The position numbers and the translations under genes were made by a program. A DNA stretch of 64,000 bases from positions 39,219 through 103,218 of the forward strand of contig JAYYEI010000072.1 of assembly GCA_036159995.1 (NCBI GenBank), read 5' to 3'. The DNA is from UBA8752 sp036159995 (lineage in GTDB: Bacteria > Bacteroidota > Bacteroidia > Flavobacteriales_D > Sanyastnellaceae). Below the pieces are notes generated by a model. The model saw only the letters and a list, made by a program, of their open reading frames with translations, had not been told where the DNA came from and ran no database searches. Below are positions 46,707-57,180 of the stretch, in pieces. Positions within the stretch are counted from its first letter, which is position 1. Each line of letters starts with the position of its first letter.

Positions 46707-47909
46707 TCAGGAATAGAGTTCGATGCCGGCCGGACCATGGATGGTCAAGCGCGGAGCTCCCTCGGAGCGCGCCTCGACTCGGCCCACGATGCGGGCCGCC
46801 ACCCCATGCTTCTCGGCCGTGGCGATCACGGTTTCGGCATGCTCGGCCGTGGTGTAGACCTCCATGCGGTGGCCCATGTTGTACACCTTGTACATCTCAT
46901 GCCACGGCGTGCCGCTGTGCTCCTGAATCAACCGAAACAGGGGCGGCGTGTCGAACAGCTCGTCCTTGACGATGTGCAGGCCCTCGTCCGCGAAATGGAG
47001 CACCTTGGTCTGGCCGCCACCGCTACAATGGACGATGCCATGCAGGTCCTCCCGACCGGCCTGGAACAGGTCCACCATGATGGGAGCATAGGTCCGCGTC
47101 GGGGACAGGACGAGCTTGCCCGCATCCACGGGCACACCCTCCACGGCGTCCGTCACGTCGAAGGGGCCGGTGTAGACCAGCTCCTTGGGCAAGCCGGGGT
47201 CGAAGCACTCGGGGTATTTCTCGCGCCATCCCGGACCAAACATGTCATGCCGGGCGCTGGTCAGGCCATTGCTTCCGGTGCCGCCATTCCAGAGATCCTC
47301 GTAATTCGCCTGGCCGTCACTGGCCAGCCCCACGATGACATCGCCGGCTTGGATGCGCGCGTTGTCAATGACCTCATCGCGGCGCATGCGGCAGACGACG
47401 GTCGAGTCGACGACCACCGTGCGGACGAGGTCGCCGAGGTCGGCGGTTTCCCCCCCGGTGCCCTTGACATCCAATCCCCACTTGCGCCACTCGGCCATCA
47501 ATTCCTCGGTGCCTTGGATCAAAGCGGAGATCACCTCTCCCGGGACGAGGCGCTTGTTGCGGCCGATGGTGGAGCTGACGAGGATGGGTCCCGTCGCGCC
47601 GACGCACAACAGGTCGTCGAGGTTCATGACGAGGGCGTCCTGGGCAATGCCCTTCCAGACGGAGAGGTCGCCCGTCTCCTTCCAGTAGATCCAGGCGAGG
47701 GCGCTTTTCGTGCCCGCCCCGTCGGCGTGCATCACGAGACAATGCTCATCGCTGCCCGTCAGGTCGTCGGGAACAACCTTGCAGAAGGCCTTGGGAAACA
47801 GCCCCTTGTCAATGCCGGAGATGGCGGCGTGCACCTCCTCCTTACCTGACGAGACTCCCCGCCGGGCGTACCGGTCCTCCACAGTGGAGCCGGGTGCCAT
47901 GTCGCTCAC
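46707..47909 (-). CDS. purM: Phosphoribosylformylglycinamidine cyclo-ligase-type protein
   Basis: AIR synthetase of purine synthesis, ATP-dependent. The 400-residue protein is of the longer Bacteroidota PurM form. It shows HADGAGTKSALAWIYWKETG, AQDALVMNLDDLLCVGA, GGETADLGDLVRTVVVDST, LASDGQANYED, and the C-terminal half with SGGGQTKVLHF and YNMGHRMEVY. The start is taken as a GTG (47909) that overlaps the upstream stop in the sequence GTGA; an in-frame ATG lies 9 bases on. It is followed directly by prfA. Confidence 0.95.
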   Translation of the reverse strand: MSDMAPGSTVEDRYARRGVSSGKEEVHAAISGIDKGLFPKAFCKVVPDDLTGSDEHCLVMHADGAGTKSALAWIYWKETGDLSVWKGIAQDALVMNLDDLLCVGATGPILVSSTIGRNKRLVPGEVISALIQGTEELMAEWRKWGLDVKGTGGETADLGDLVRTVVVDSTVVCRMRRDEVIDNARIQAGDVIVGLASDGQANYEDLWNGGTGSNGLTSARHDMFGPGWREKYPECFDPGLPKELVYTGPFDVTDAVEGVPVDAGKLVLSPTRTYAPIMVDLFQAGREDLHGIVHCSGGGQTKVLHFADEGLHIVKDELFDTPPLFRLIQEHSGTPWHEMYKVYNMGHRMEVYTTAEHAETVIATAEKHGVAARIVGRVEARSEGAPRLTIHGPAGIELYS

Positions 47910-49915
47910 TCGGGGACGTAGTCGAAGCTCGTGATCCGGAAGACCGTGCGGCGGTTCATCTGGTGCGCCGCCTCCTGCTCGTCCTCGGTGGCGAGGGCGG
48001 CGATTTCGGCGTCACTGATGAGCGGCATGCTCTCTCCACGACCGAGCGGCTGCAGACGCTGGCGGTCGATGCCCCGGTCCACGAGGTAGTTCACGCAGGT
48101 CTCGGCCCGGCGCTGGCTCAGCTCCTCATTGTAACGGTCTCCACCACGCGTGTCGGTGTGGGCCTCGAGGGAGATGACGAACGTCGGGTTCCGCTCGAGC
48201 AGGTCGACGAGGTAGTCGAGGCTGTCCTTGGAGTTGGTCTCGGCATTCACCACCAATTCGGCCTGGTCGAAGACGTACTGAACGAGCGGCATGGCGTAGT
48301 CCTCGTTGGTGACCACCTCCTTGAGCAGGTACTCCTTGACGAAGTTGGTCGACTTGGACAGGCCCACGGTACTGAACTGGTCCCCGGCGCTGATGTAGCC
48401 CTCCATGGAGATGTCCACGGCGTAGGTGCTCTCGGCGCCGATGGTCCAACGGCCGTCTTCGGCGCCGCCTTCGTCGTCGGTGGTTGCCGTCACGCTCTCT
48501 CCGTCATTGCCGGTCACGGTCACCGTGGCGCCCACGATCGGCATGCCGGTGTCGTAGTCGTACACATAGGGCACGTAAGCAAACTCGAGCGGCGGCATGG
48601 AGAAGGCGAAGATGTCGTCCTTGCCCTTGCTCTCCGGGCGGTCAGAGGACAGGTAGCCCTTCTCCTCCTTGGGGTGGTAGACCAGGGCAAAGTCATCGCT
48701 CGCCGTGTTGATCGGGTACTCCATGAAGGCCGGAGCCTCGAAGTTCATGCCGTCGCCCTTCCAGGTGGCCGTCATGATGTCGAGGCCGCCCATGCCGCCT
48801 GGTCGGTCGGACGAAAAGTACAGGTCGCCGTTGCTCCGCACGTGGGGGAAGAACTCGTCGGAAGCGCTGTTGATGCCGGGGCCCATGTTGGTGGGGGCAC
48901 CCCACTCCATGGAGGCATCGTTCCACTGGATGTACCACAAGTCGCGGCCGCCCTGTCCGCCCTGCATGTCGCTGACGAAGATGAGGAACTGGTCGTCCGG
49001 TGTGAGGGCCGGCTGTCCGACCTGCGAGCTGTCGTCTCCGGCCTCGCGGTCGAGAATGGGCAGCTCCTCGGCGGCGCCCCAGCGGTTGCCGGCGCGCACC
49101 GTGGTGTAGATGTCACAGGGGAAGTTGTTGTCCTTGTCGACGAGGCACCGGGTGAAGTACAGGGTCTTGTACTTGGAGTCCATCGTCACGCCGCCCTCGT
49201 TGCTCGGGCTGTTGACGGTGTTGCCGAGGGGCTCGGGAATGCTCCACTTGCCCTTGCGGTCCACCTCGGCCATGAACAGATCCATGTAGCTCTCGCCCGT
49301 GATGGGGTCCTCACCGCTGCCGGTGGCGCTGCTCCGGCTGGAGGCGAAAATGACCTCCTCACCGCGCTTGTCGGCGAAGGCCATGGCAAAGTCGAAGCTC
49401 GGGCTGTTGACCATGACGAGCGGCTCGACCACGAATCGGCTGTCGCCCACGATGAGGCTCTCTGCCGCTCCATTGCAGGACATGATGTAGGTGTTGGCCA
49501 GCTCGGCATCGCCGCCGGCGGACTTGTACTTCTCGAATTGCTCGACGGCGTCATCGAAGTCGCCCTGTCCCATGAAGACGAGGCCGTAGTTCTTGAACAC
49601 CTCCGGGTTGTCCGCGGCCCACTTCAGGTCCACGGCGCGCTTGTACCACTCCTCGGCGGCGGGCAGGGCCCGGCTCAACCGGTAGCATTCCCCGATCAGG
49701 AAGCACACGCGGCCCTTCTCCTCGAGGTCGCCCTTCAGCTTGGCGTAGGCGGCCTGGTAATCCTTGGCGGCTTCGAAGTAACCACCGCGGTTGAAGGCGG
49801 CGTCGGCATCAGCGGTGATGTCGTTCTGGGCGAATCCCTGGAGGGTGGCCAGGGCGAAAACGAGGGCGAGCGCGGTGCTCAGGCTGGCAGGACGCGCGAA
49901 ATGCAGGTTCATCAT
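47906..49915 (-). CDS. OmpA-family outer-membrane protein with TPR, beta-propeller and CRD domains
   Basis: An exported 669-residue protein. A signal peptide (LSTALALVFALATLQGFAQ) leads to a TPR-like region (residues about 35-140), a PD40/WD40-like propeller (FDFAMAFADKRGEEVIFASSR, DQFLIFVSDMQGGQGGRDLW, GDLYFSSDRPGGMGGLD), a carboxypeptidase-regulatory-like domain (PIVGATVTVTG), and a C-terminal OmpA peptidoglycan-binding domain (HTDTRGG, LSQRRAETCVNYL). This order matches the T9SS protein PorE, although no lipobox Cys is seen. It overlaps purM by 4 bases and has its own promoter-like box. Confidence 0.85.
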   Translation of the reverse strand: MMNLHFARPASLSTALALVFALATLQGFAQNDITADADAAFNRGGYFEAAKDYQAAYAKLKGDLEEKGRVCFLIGECYRLSRALPAAEEWYKRAVDLKWAADNPEVFKNYGLVFMGQGDFDDAVEQFEKYKSAGGDAELANTYIMSCNGAAESLIVGDSRFVVEPLVMVNSPSFDFAMAFADKRGEEVIFASSRSSATGSGEDPITGESYMDLFMAEVDRKGKWSIPEPLGNTVNSPSNEGGVTMDSKYKTLYFTRCLVDKDNNFPCDIYTTVRAGNRWGAAEELPILDREAGDDSSQVGQPALTPDDQFLIFVSDMQGGQGGRDLWYIQWNDASMEWGAPTNMGPGINSASDEFFPHVRSNGDLYFSSDRPGGMGGLDIMTATWKGDGMNFEAPAFMEYPINTASDDFALVYHPKEEKGYLSSDRPESKGKDDIFAFSMPPLEFAYVPYVYDYDTGMPIVGATVTVTGNDGESVTATTDDEGGAEDGRWTIGAESTYAVDISMEGYISAGDQFSTVGLSKSTNFVKEYLLKEVVTNEDYAMPLVQYVFDQAELVVNAETNSKDSLDYLVDLLERNPTFVISLEAHTDTRGGDRYNEELSQRRAETCVNYLVDRGIDRQRLQPLGRGESMPLISDAEIAALATEDEQEAAHQMNRRTVFRITSFDYVPE

Positions 49916-49935
49916 TCCCTAAGGTGCTTTGAAGG

Positions 49936-49943
49936 CGAATGTA
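49936..49943 (-). promoter_or_regulatory. Putative -7 box for the OmpA-family gene
   Basis: The minus strand reads TACATTCG, one mismatch from TAnnTTTG, 20 nt before the ATG and immediately after the glutamine synthetase terminator hairpin. Confidence 0.4.
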
Positions 49944-49985
49944 AGAAGGCCCCGGAACTTCGCGTGCACGAATCCGAGGCCTTCT
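49944..49985 (-). terminator. Terminator hairpin of the type III glutamine synthetase gene
   Basis: A 12-bp stem (arms 49944-49955 and 49974-49985, one G-T pair) lies about 20 bases after the stop codon. The following tail is only weakly T-rich (TTCTTACATT), so efficiency may be partial. Confidence 0.6.
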
Positions 49986-50005
49986 CAGCAGTTGTTCAGA
50001 TGCAA

Positions 50006-52195
<2,190 letters not shown>

Positions 52196-52215
52196 GGGGT
52201 TTTCCAATGTGGAGG

Positions 52216-52223
52216 CAAAAATA
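52216..52223 (-). promoter_or_regulatory. -7 box of the glutamine synthetase gene
   Basis: The minus strand reads TATTTTTG, a perfect TAnnTTTG match, 20 nt before the ATG. A TTTG lies 14 nt further upstream, within an inverted repeat. Confidence 0.55.
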
Positions 52224-52226
52224 CAC

Positions 52227-52249
52227 CCCCTCTTCCCCAAAAAGAGGGG
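52227..52249 (-). promoter_or_regulatory. Inverted repeat over the glnA -33 region
   Basis: 8-bp arms (52227-52234 and 52242-52249) separated by 7 bases lie just upstream of the -7 box of the glutamine synthetase gene. It could be an operator, or a second terminator hairpin, since the -7 box itself supplies a T-run on the minus strand. Confidence 0.35.
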
Positions 52250-52268
52250 TCGTCCACGAAAATTCATC

Positions 52269-52313
52269 AAAAATTCACGAACACCCCCTCAAAATGGAGG
52301 GGTCTTTCGTGAA
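52269..52313 (-). terminator. Terminator of the PNGase F-like gene
   Basis: A long hairpin (arms 52274-52290 and 52297-52313, with small internal mismatches) is followed on the minus strand by TTTTTG and further T-rich sequence. It lies 29 bases after the stop of the large gene ending at 52342. Confidence 0.78.
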
Positions 52314-52341
52314 AAACTGATTTTTTCAGCCCAACACCCCC

Positions 52342-55300
52342 TCAGAACACCACGATTCGCTTCCGGACCACCCGGTCGCCCTGCTGCAGAACCAACAGAT
52401 GGACCCCGGCGGGCAGGTGGCCCACCGGAATGCGGCCCTCGAATTGGGCATCGGCCCTCGACCGTCCCGAACCGGCGTCGACTTCCCGGCCCGCACCATC
52501 GCGGAGCGACCAGCGGAAGGCTCCCTCCCACCCGTCGAGGGTGAAGGTCACCATGTCGCGGGCGGGGTTCGGGAAGACCTGCACCTCGCCCTCTTCGACC
52601 ACGGGGGCCTCGATGCCGTTGACGAGGTTGGTCTCGAAGTGGAAGTTGTGGACGATGGATTTGCCGAAGTCCCCCTCGAAGGTGACGAAGTTGCCCCCCA
52701 CCTTCCGCAGGCGCACATAGCCACTGCCGTCGTTGTTGGCCCAGAAGCTGATGCCATCGTCATCCGCATCGAAGAACTCGAAGGTGTAGCACCCCTCGTT
52801 CATGTAGATGGTGTCGCGGTACTGCGTGTTGGCCTCCGGGTAGGTCCGCTCGAAATAGACGGTGCCGTCCTGGTGGGTAAGCTTGGCGCTGTTCTCCCAC
52901 GGGGTGGCGTTGGTCTTCACGAAGACGATGAGGCGGTTGTCGTCCTCGTCGCCGGGATCGTCCATGTAGGTATAGGTGGGTGGGCGGCGGAACGTGCTCC
53001 GTACCTCATCGTTCCACGCGACCTCGTCCGTGCCCCCGTTCGGAGCGGAAACCTGGGCGATGAAGGTGAGGTCCACGTCGGCCTCTCCCGACCACATCGT
53101 CTCGTCGAGGGTGACGAGCTCCACGACCTCCTCCTCGAGGAAGCCGAGCTCCCCGGTCCAGGTGTGGGACTGCAGGTTGCCCAGCTGGCCGAAGGTGATG
53201 GTGCAGGAGGTCAACGGGGTGCTGCCGCTGTTGCGGAGCAGCACCTTGGGGCGGTCACAGATGGGGTTGGTGCGCGACGCGATCTTCACTCCACTCGGGG
53301 CGATCACCTCCACCAGCTCCGCGTCCAATTCATGGTTGGCCGGGCCGTAGGCGACGATCTGGCCTTCAAACCGGTAGTTGCCGTCCGGGTCGTAATCGAT
53401 GTCGTAGTCCACCGTGAAGCTCTCCATGCCGGCCACATGCGGCGTCAACTCCATGTCGCGGGTCTCGGTCGGGGCACCCGGGCACCATCCGGCGCGGTCA
53501 TAGATCCAGGTGCCTCCCTGCGGAAAGAGGGCATTGTCCGCGCACTCCTGCATGATTTCCCAGGACCAATGCTGCTCGCCATTGACCTTGACCTTGTGGG
53601 TGTTGTAGCAGAACTCCGCGCAGTTGTTGCCGCTGCCGAAGCCGTGTCCGGAGGCCCGGGTCTTCAGGCGCCACATGGCCTCGTCCGGACCGGGCGTGTA
53701 GGCGTGGGCCACGATGTTCTGGTCAAAGGTGGACAGACCGTATTGGCCCTTCCAGAAGGCCTCCATGCCCAGGACGTCCCGGGCGGGCGCCCCCTCGATG
53801 AAGTGGAACTTGAGGTCGAGGAGTTCCTGCCAGTTGCCGGCCTGCAGTTCCACACTGTCGCGGAGCAGGTGCATGTAGTCGGTGACGTCGTACCACCACG
53901 TCCAGCCGTCATCCCCAAGGTCGAGGCCAATGCCGTAGGGCGTGATGTAGCGGTAGAGCTCATAGCGGTCGATGACCTCGAAGGGCACGCCGAAATAATC
54001 CAGGGTGTCATTGACGACCTCGGTCACCTCGCCGGGCACCGGGTGGGCGACGGTGTCCCCGAAGAGCGGGACGGTCACCGTCTCGCCCGGAGCGTAGTGG
54101 TAGGTCAAGTCGGTCATGGCGACCGCATTGCCCTGCACCTCCCAGGTGGACAGGCTCATCGGCGCCACGGGGCGCAGGTCGAGGATGGACCCGTCGGCCA
54201 CCGCCTCCAAGTAGTCGCCCCGACCGAAGCCGACGTGTGGACGGAAGGGGGTCTCGCTCCCCTTGAACCGCTCGCGGCCCGGCGTCGTCCGGCGCAACGT
54301 AGTGCCATGGTGAAGCCCCGGGGATCCGCCGGGCTTGTGGTTGACCTCCTCGGTGCCGTTGGCCCCATCAAAATGGTAATCGACCAGCAGGTCATCCCAA
54401 TCCGGGTGGAAAGCCGTCGGCTGGTGGTTCATCCACTCGGCGATGGTCGCCCCGTCGAGGGCTTTGCCCCAGACCCGGAAATCGTCGACCCGGCCATTGT
54501 AGTGGTTGGTCCCGATGCCGCTGCACCCGAGGTTCATCCGGACGATGCCCTCGATGGGGTTGTCCTTGTTGGTGCCGCTGTGAAACAGGACGCCGTTGAG
54601 GTACATCTCCATCACGCCCGTCGTCGCGTTCTTGACGAAGGCCCAATGGTTCCATTGCCCCTCATAGTCTCCCGTTTCCGCCTGGGCATCGATGCGGTCG
54701 TAGCCGCCGTCCCATCCGCAGTCCCAGTAGACGCGGCCGTTGCCCCAGGGCAGGTGGACGTTGACCACCCGCTGGTTGTTGGCGTTGAGGCCCTCGAACA
54801 GCGTGCCGTTCTGGGGCTGGCTCTCTGGGTCACCGAAGACCCAGCACTCGATGGTGATCTCGTCGGACAGTCCACCGAGGTCCGCCACGTCCACCGCGAT
54901 GCGGTCCGGGGCGGTGAAGTGCACCTCTCCACCTTCGTCAGCCGAAGACCACCCCTGGCCCTCGGCGTGGCCCGCGAGGACCGATCCGTCTTGGAGGCCG
55001 TCCGTGGCCACCTCGACCTCATCCAGGGCGAATTCGAGGACGAGATTGCTCTCCCCGTCCCACTCGATGGCGGGTTGAAGGCGAAGCGAGAGGCTGTCTG
55101 CGAATTGCCAGGTCGACAGCCCGTATTGATAGGCCGTGTTGGGCAAATCTGAGAAGGCAGTCAGGGCGGTGTCCCCCGTCAGCCCCCACTTGAGGTCCAG
55201 GCGGCGGGCGTCGGCGGCCCCGGCGGCCATGGGGATGAACAGGCGGTCGATGGCTCCTGCACCGAGGGGCGCGAGCTCCTCTGCGGTCCAGAGGTATTGG

Positions 55301-55827
55301 ACCCGACGCGAGGACGCCGGTTCGAACAGGCCATCGACGTAGTCTACCGACCCCGGCTGGACGACGGTCTCCGAATTGACCAGGTCCACAAAGTGTTGCG
55401 CTGCGGGGATCCATACGGAATCCTGCACGCCGTCCACATAGGGCACGAGGTCAGCTGCCTCGAACGGCGCATCGGCGAGAAGTCGAAAAGGATGTTGGAG
55501 GGCGGTGCTGTCCAGCAGGCCCGTGTGGTCGAAGAGGTAGGTGTAGCTCAGGTAGTCCCACTCACCGCAGGCATAGCCGAGGTTGCCCGCGGTGCCGTCC
55601 TCGAAGCACTTCAGGGTGTACTCCATGATCACCTTGCCGTACTCGACCCCATTGTCGGAAGCGGGGAATTCGAACCATCGGCGACCGGGGCTGTCATAGG
55701 CCGTCGCCGGATTGTTCTGGGCTTCAAAGGTGTAGGTCTGGACCGTGGTCGTGTCGGCCAAGGCGGTCAGCGAGCACAGGAGGATCAGCGTCGCGGAGGA
55801 CAGGCGGGCGAAGCAGGTGTCGATCAT
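52342..55827 (-). CDS. Peptide-N-glycosidase F-like secreted protein with LamG insert and T9SS sorting domain
   Basis: A 1161-residue exported protein. After the signal peptide (RLSSATLILLCSLTALA) comes a PNGase F N-domain-like block (YDSPGRRWFEFP, YTLKCFEDG, CGEWDYLSYTYL). A LamG/concanavalin-like domain follows (ITIECWVFGD to GRVDDFRVWGKAL, residues about 255-430). The PNGase F features then resume (RYITPYGIGL, VTDYMHLL) with the C-domain (RASGHGFGSGNNCAEFCYN, GTWIYDRAGWCPG). A T9SS type A sorting domain ends RKRIVVF. CGEWD keeps the Asp equivalent to the catalytic residue of PNGase F. Deglycosylation is an inference. Much longer open frames upstream are antisense artefacts; the ATG at 55827 starts the signal peptide. 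Confidence 0.85.
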   Translation of the reverse strand: MIDTCFARLSSATLILLCSLTALADTTTVQTYTFEAQNNPATAYDSPGRRWFEFPASDNGVEYGKVIMEYTLKCFEDGTAGNLGYACGEWDYLSYTYLFDHTGLLDSTALQHPFRLLADAPFEAADLVPYVDGVQDSVWIPAAQHFVDLVNSETVVQPGSVDYVDGLFEPASSRRVQYLWTAEELAPLGAGAIDRLFIPMAAGAADARRLDLKWGLTGDTALTAFSDLPNTAYQYGLSTWQFADSLSLRLQPAIEWDGESNLVLEFALDEVEVATDGLQDGSVLAGHAEGQGWSSADEGGEVHFTAPDRIAVDVADLGGLSDEITIECWVFGDPESQPQNGTLFEGLNANNQRVVNVHLPWGNGRVYWDCGWDGGYDRIDAQAETGDYEGQWNHWAFVKNATTGVMEMYLNGVLFHSGTNKDNPIEGIVRMNLGCSGIGTNHYNGRVDDFRVWGKALDGATIAEWMNHQPTAFHPDWDDLLVDYHFDGANGTEEVNHKPGGSPGLHHGTTLRRTTPGRERFKGSETPFRPHVGFGRGDYLEAVADGSILDLRPVAPMSLSTWEVQGNAVAMTDLTYHYAPGETVTVPLFGDTVAHPVPGEVTEVVNDTLDYFGVPFEVIDRYELYRYITPYGIGLDLGDDGWTWWYDVTDYMHLLRDSVELQAGNWQELLDLKFHFIEGAPARDVLGMEAFWKGQYGLSTFDQNIVAHAYTPGPDEAMWRLKTRASGHGFGSGNNCAEFCYNTHKVKVNGEQHWSWEIMQECADNALFPQGGTWIYDRAGWCPGAPTETRDMELTPHVAGMESFTVDYDIDYDPDGNYRFEGQIVAYGPANHELDAELVEVIAPSGVKIASRTNPICDRPKVLLRNSGSTPLTSCTITFGQLGNLQSHTWTGELGFLEEEVVELVTLDETMWSGEADVDLTFIAQVSAPNGGTDEVAWNDEVRSTFRRPPTYTYMDDPGDEDDNRLIVFVKTNATPWENSAKLTHQDGTVYFERTYPEANTQYRDTIYMNEGCYTFEFFDADDDGISFWANNDGSGYVRLRKVGGNFVTFEGDFGKSIVHNFHFETNLVNGIEAPVVEEGEVQVFPNPARDMVTFTLDGWEGAFRWSLRDGAGREVDAGSGRSRADAQFEGRIPVGHLPAGVHLLVLQQGDRVVRKRIVVF

Positions 55828-55831
55828 GAGG

Positions 55832-55839
55832 GAAAGGTA
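55832..55839 (-). promoter_or_regulatory. Putative -7 box for the PNGase F-like gene
   Basis: The minus strand reads TACCTTTC, one mismatch from TAnnTTTG, 4 nt before the ATG. Confidence 0.4.
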
Positions 55840-55877
55840 CACCCCACCCCCTTTTTTCCGTACCCCAATCCGGTGGC

Positions 55878-57074
55878 TCAACGGCGGCCGGGATAGGCCT
55901 CGAGGCCGGCCGCAATGATGGCCACAGCGCGTCGGACGGCCTCCGTCTCGAGCACATAGGCAATGCGCACCTCGTCCTGCCCGGCGCCCGACGTCGCGTA
56001 GAACCCGCTCGCCGGCGCCATCATGACGGTCTCCCCCTCGAGGTGGAATTCGGAGAGCATCCACTCGCAGAAGGCGTCGCTCGAATCGATGGGCAACCGC
56101 GCCACCGCGTAGAATGCACCACCGGGCTTCGGGACGGTCACCCCAGGGATGGCATTGAGCCCGTCCACGAGCGCATCGCGGCGATCGATGTAGGCGGACT
56201 TGACCTCCGCGAAATAAGAAGCGGGCGTCTGCAGGGCCGCCTCGCCCGCAATCTGGGCGAGGGTCGGAGGCGACAGGCGGGCCATGGCGAAGCGCATGCA
56301 AGCCTGGTGGACCTCCGCGTTGCGGGTCACCATCGCCCCGATGCGGGCACCACACATGCTGTACCGCTTGGAGACACTGTCCATGAGGACGACGTGGTCG
56401 TCGAGGCCGGGCAGGGACAACACGCTCGTCGGGGTCTGATCGCCGTAGCAGAACTCACGGTAGACCTCATCGGCAAAGAGGTAGAGATCGTGCTCGAGGA
56501 CGAGGCTGCGGATGGCCTCCAGCTCGGCGTCCGTGTACACGTAGCCGGTCGGGTTGCCGGGGTTGCAGATGAGGATGGCGCGGGTCCGGTCGGTCACCTT
56601 GTCGGCGATGTCGGCCACGGGTGGCAGGGCGAAGCCGTCCTCGATGCGCGAGGTGACCGGCACCACCTTGACGCCCGCCATGGTCGCAAAGCCGTTGTAG
56701 TTCGCGTAGAACGGCTCGGGAATGATGACCTCGTCGCCTGGCTCGAGGCAGGCCTGGAAGGCAAAGACGAGGGCCTCACTGCCGCCGGTGGTCACGATGA
56801 TCTGTTCGGGCGTGACGTCGACGCCAACGGATGCATAGTATCCGGCGAGCCCCTCCCGGTAGGAGGCAAAGCCGTCGCTCGGGCTGTATTCGATGACGGT
56901 GCGGTCCATGCCCTTGACCGCATCGAGGGCCACCTGCGGGGTGGCGATGTCGGGCTGGCCGATGTTGAGGTGGAGCACCTGGCGGCCGGCGGCCTTGGCG
57001 GCGACGGCGAACGGGGCGAGTTTGCGGATCGGGCTGTCGGGCATGGTCTGCCCCTTGGTCGAAATGCGCGGCAT
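55878..57074 (-). CDS. Pyridoxal-phosphate aminotransferase (class I, aspartate aminotransferase-like)
   Basis: A 398-residue fold-type I PLP enzyme. Motifs are LNIGQPDIATP, TTGGSEALVFAF, PFYANYNGF, ICNPGNPTGYVY, the Asp/Tyr pair in FADEVYREF, and the Schiff-base Lys in DSVSKRYSMCGARIG, with the carboxylate-binding Arg in EVRIAY near the C-terminus. The substrate is probably an amino-acid/2-oxoacid pair such as aspartate, but specificity is not certain. The ATG at 57074 gives MPRISTKGQTMPDSPIRKL, typical of this group. A -7-like box lies upstream, after the terminator of the giant gene. Confidence 0.93.
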   Translation of the reverse strand: MPRISTKGQTMPDSPIRKLAPFAVAAKAAGRQVLHLNIGQPDIATPQVALDAVKGMDRTVIEYSPSDGFASYREGLAGYYASVGVDVTPEQIIVTTGGSEALVFAFQACLEPGDEVIIPEPFYANYNGFATMAGVKVVPVTSRIEDGFALPPVADIADKVTDRTRAILICNPGNPTGYVYTDAELEAIRSLVLEHDLYLFADEVYREFCYGDQTPTSVLSLPGLDDHVVLMDSVSKRYSMCGARIGAMVTRNAEVHQACMRFAMARLSPPTLAQIAGEAALQTPASYFAEVKSAYIDRRDALVDGLNAIPGVTVPKPGGAFYAVARLPIDSSDAFCEWMLSEFHLEGETVMMAPASGFYATSGAGQDEVRIAYVLETEAVRRAVAIIAAGLEAYPGRR

Positions 57075-57105
57075 CGAATCGTGTGGTTTCCGCCGGAGCG
57101 GATGG

Positions 57106-57113
57106 CGAAGATA
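57106..57113 (-). promoter_or_regulatory. Putative -7 box for the aminotransferase gene
   Basis: The minus strand reads TATCTTCG, one mismatch from TAnnTTTG, 31 nt before the ATG. Confidence 0.4.
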
Positions 57114-57128
57114 GCCGCCGGAAAAGCA

Positions 57129-57158
57129 GGAAGCCGCTCCCATCCGGGAGCGGCTTCC
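57129..57158 (-). terminator. Terminator of the giant surface-protein gene
   Basis: A perfect 13-bp G+C-rich stem (arms 57129-57141 and 57146-57158) with a 4-nt loop, followed on the minus strand by TGCTTTTC. It lies 22 bases after the stop codon. Confidence 0.8.
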
Positions 57159-57180
57159 GCAGACTGATCCGGCAGTCCAA

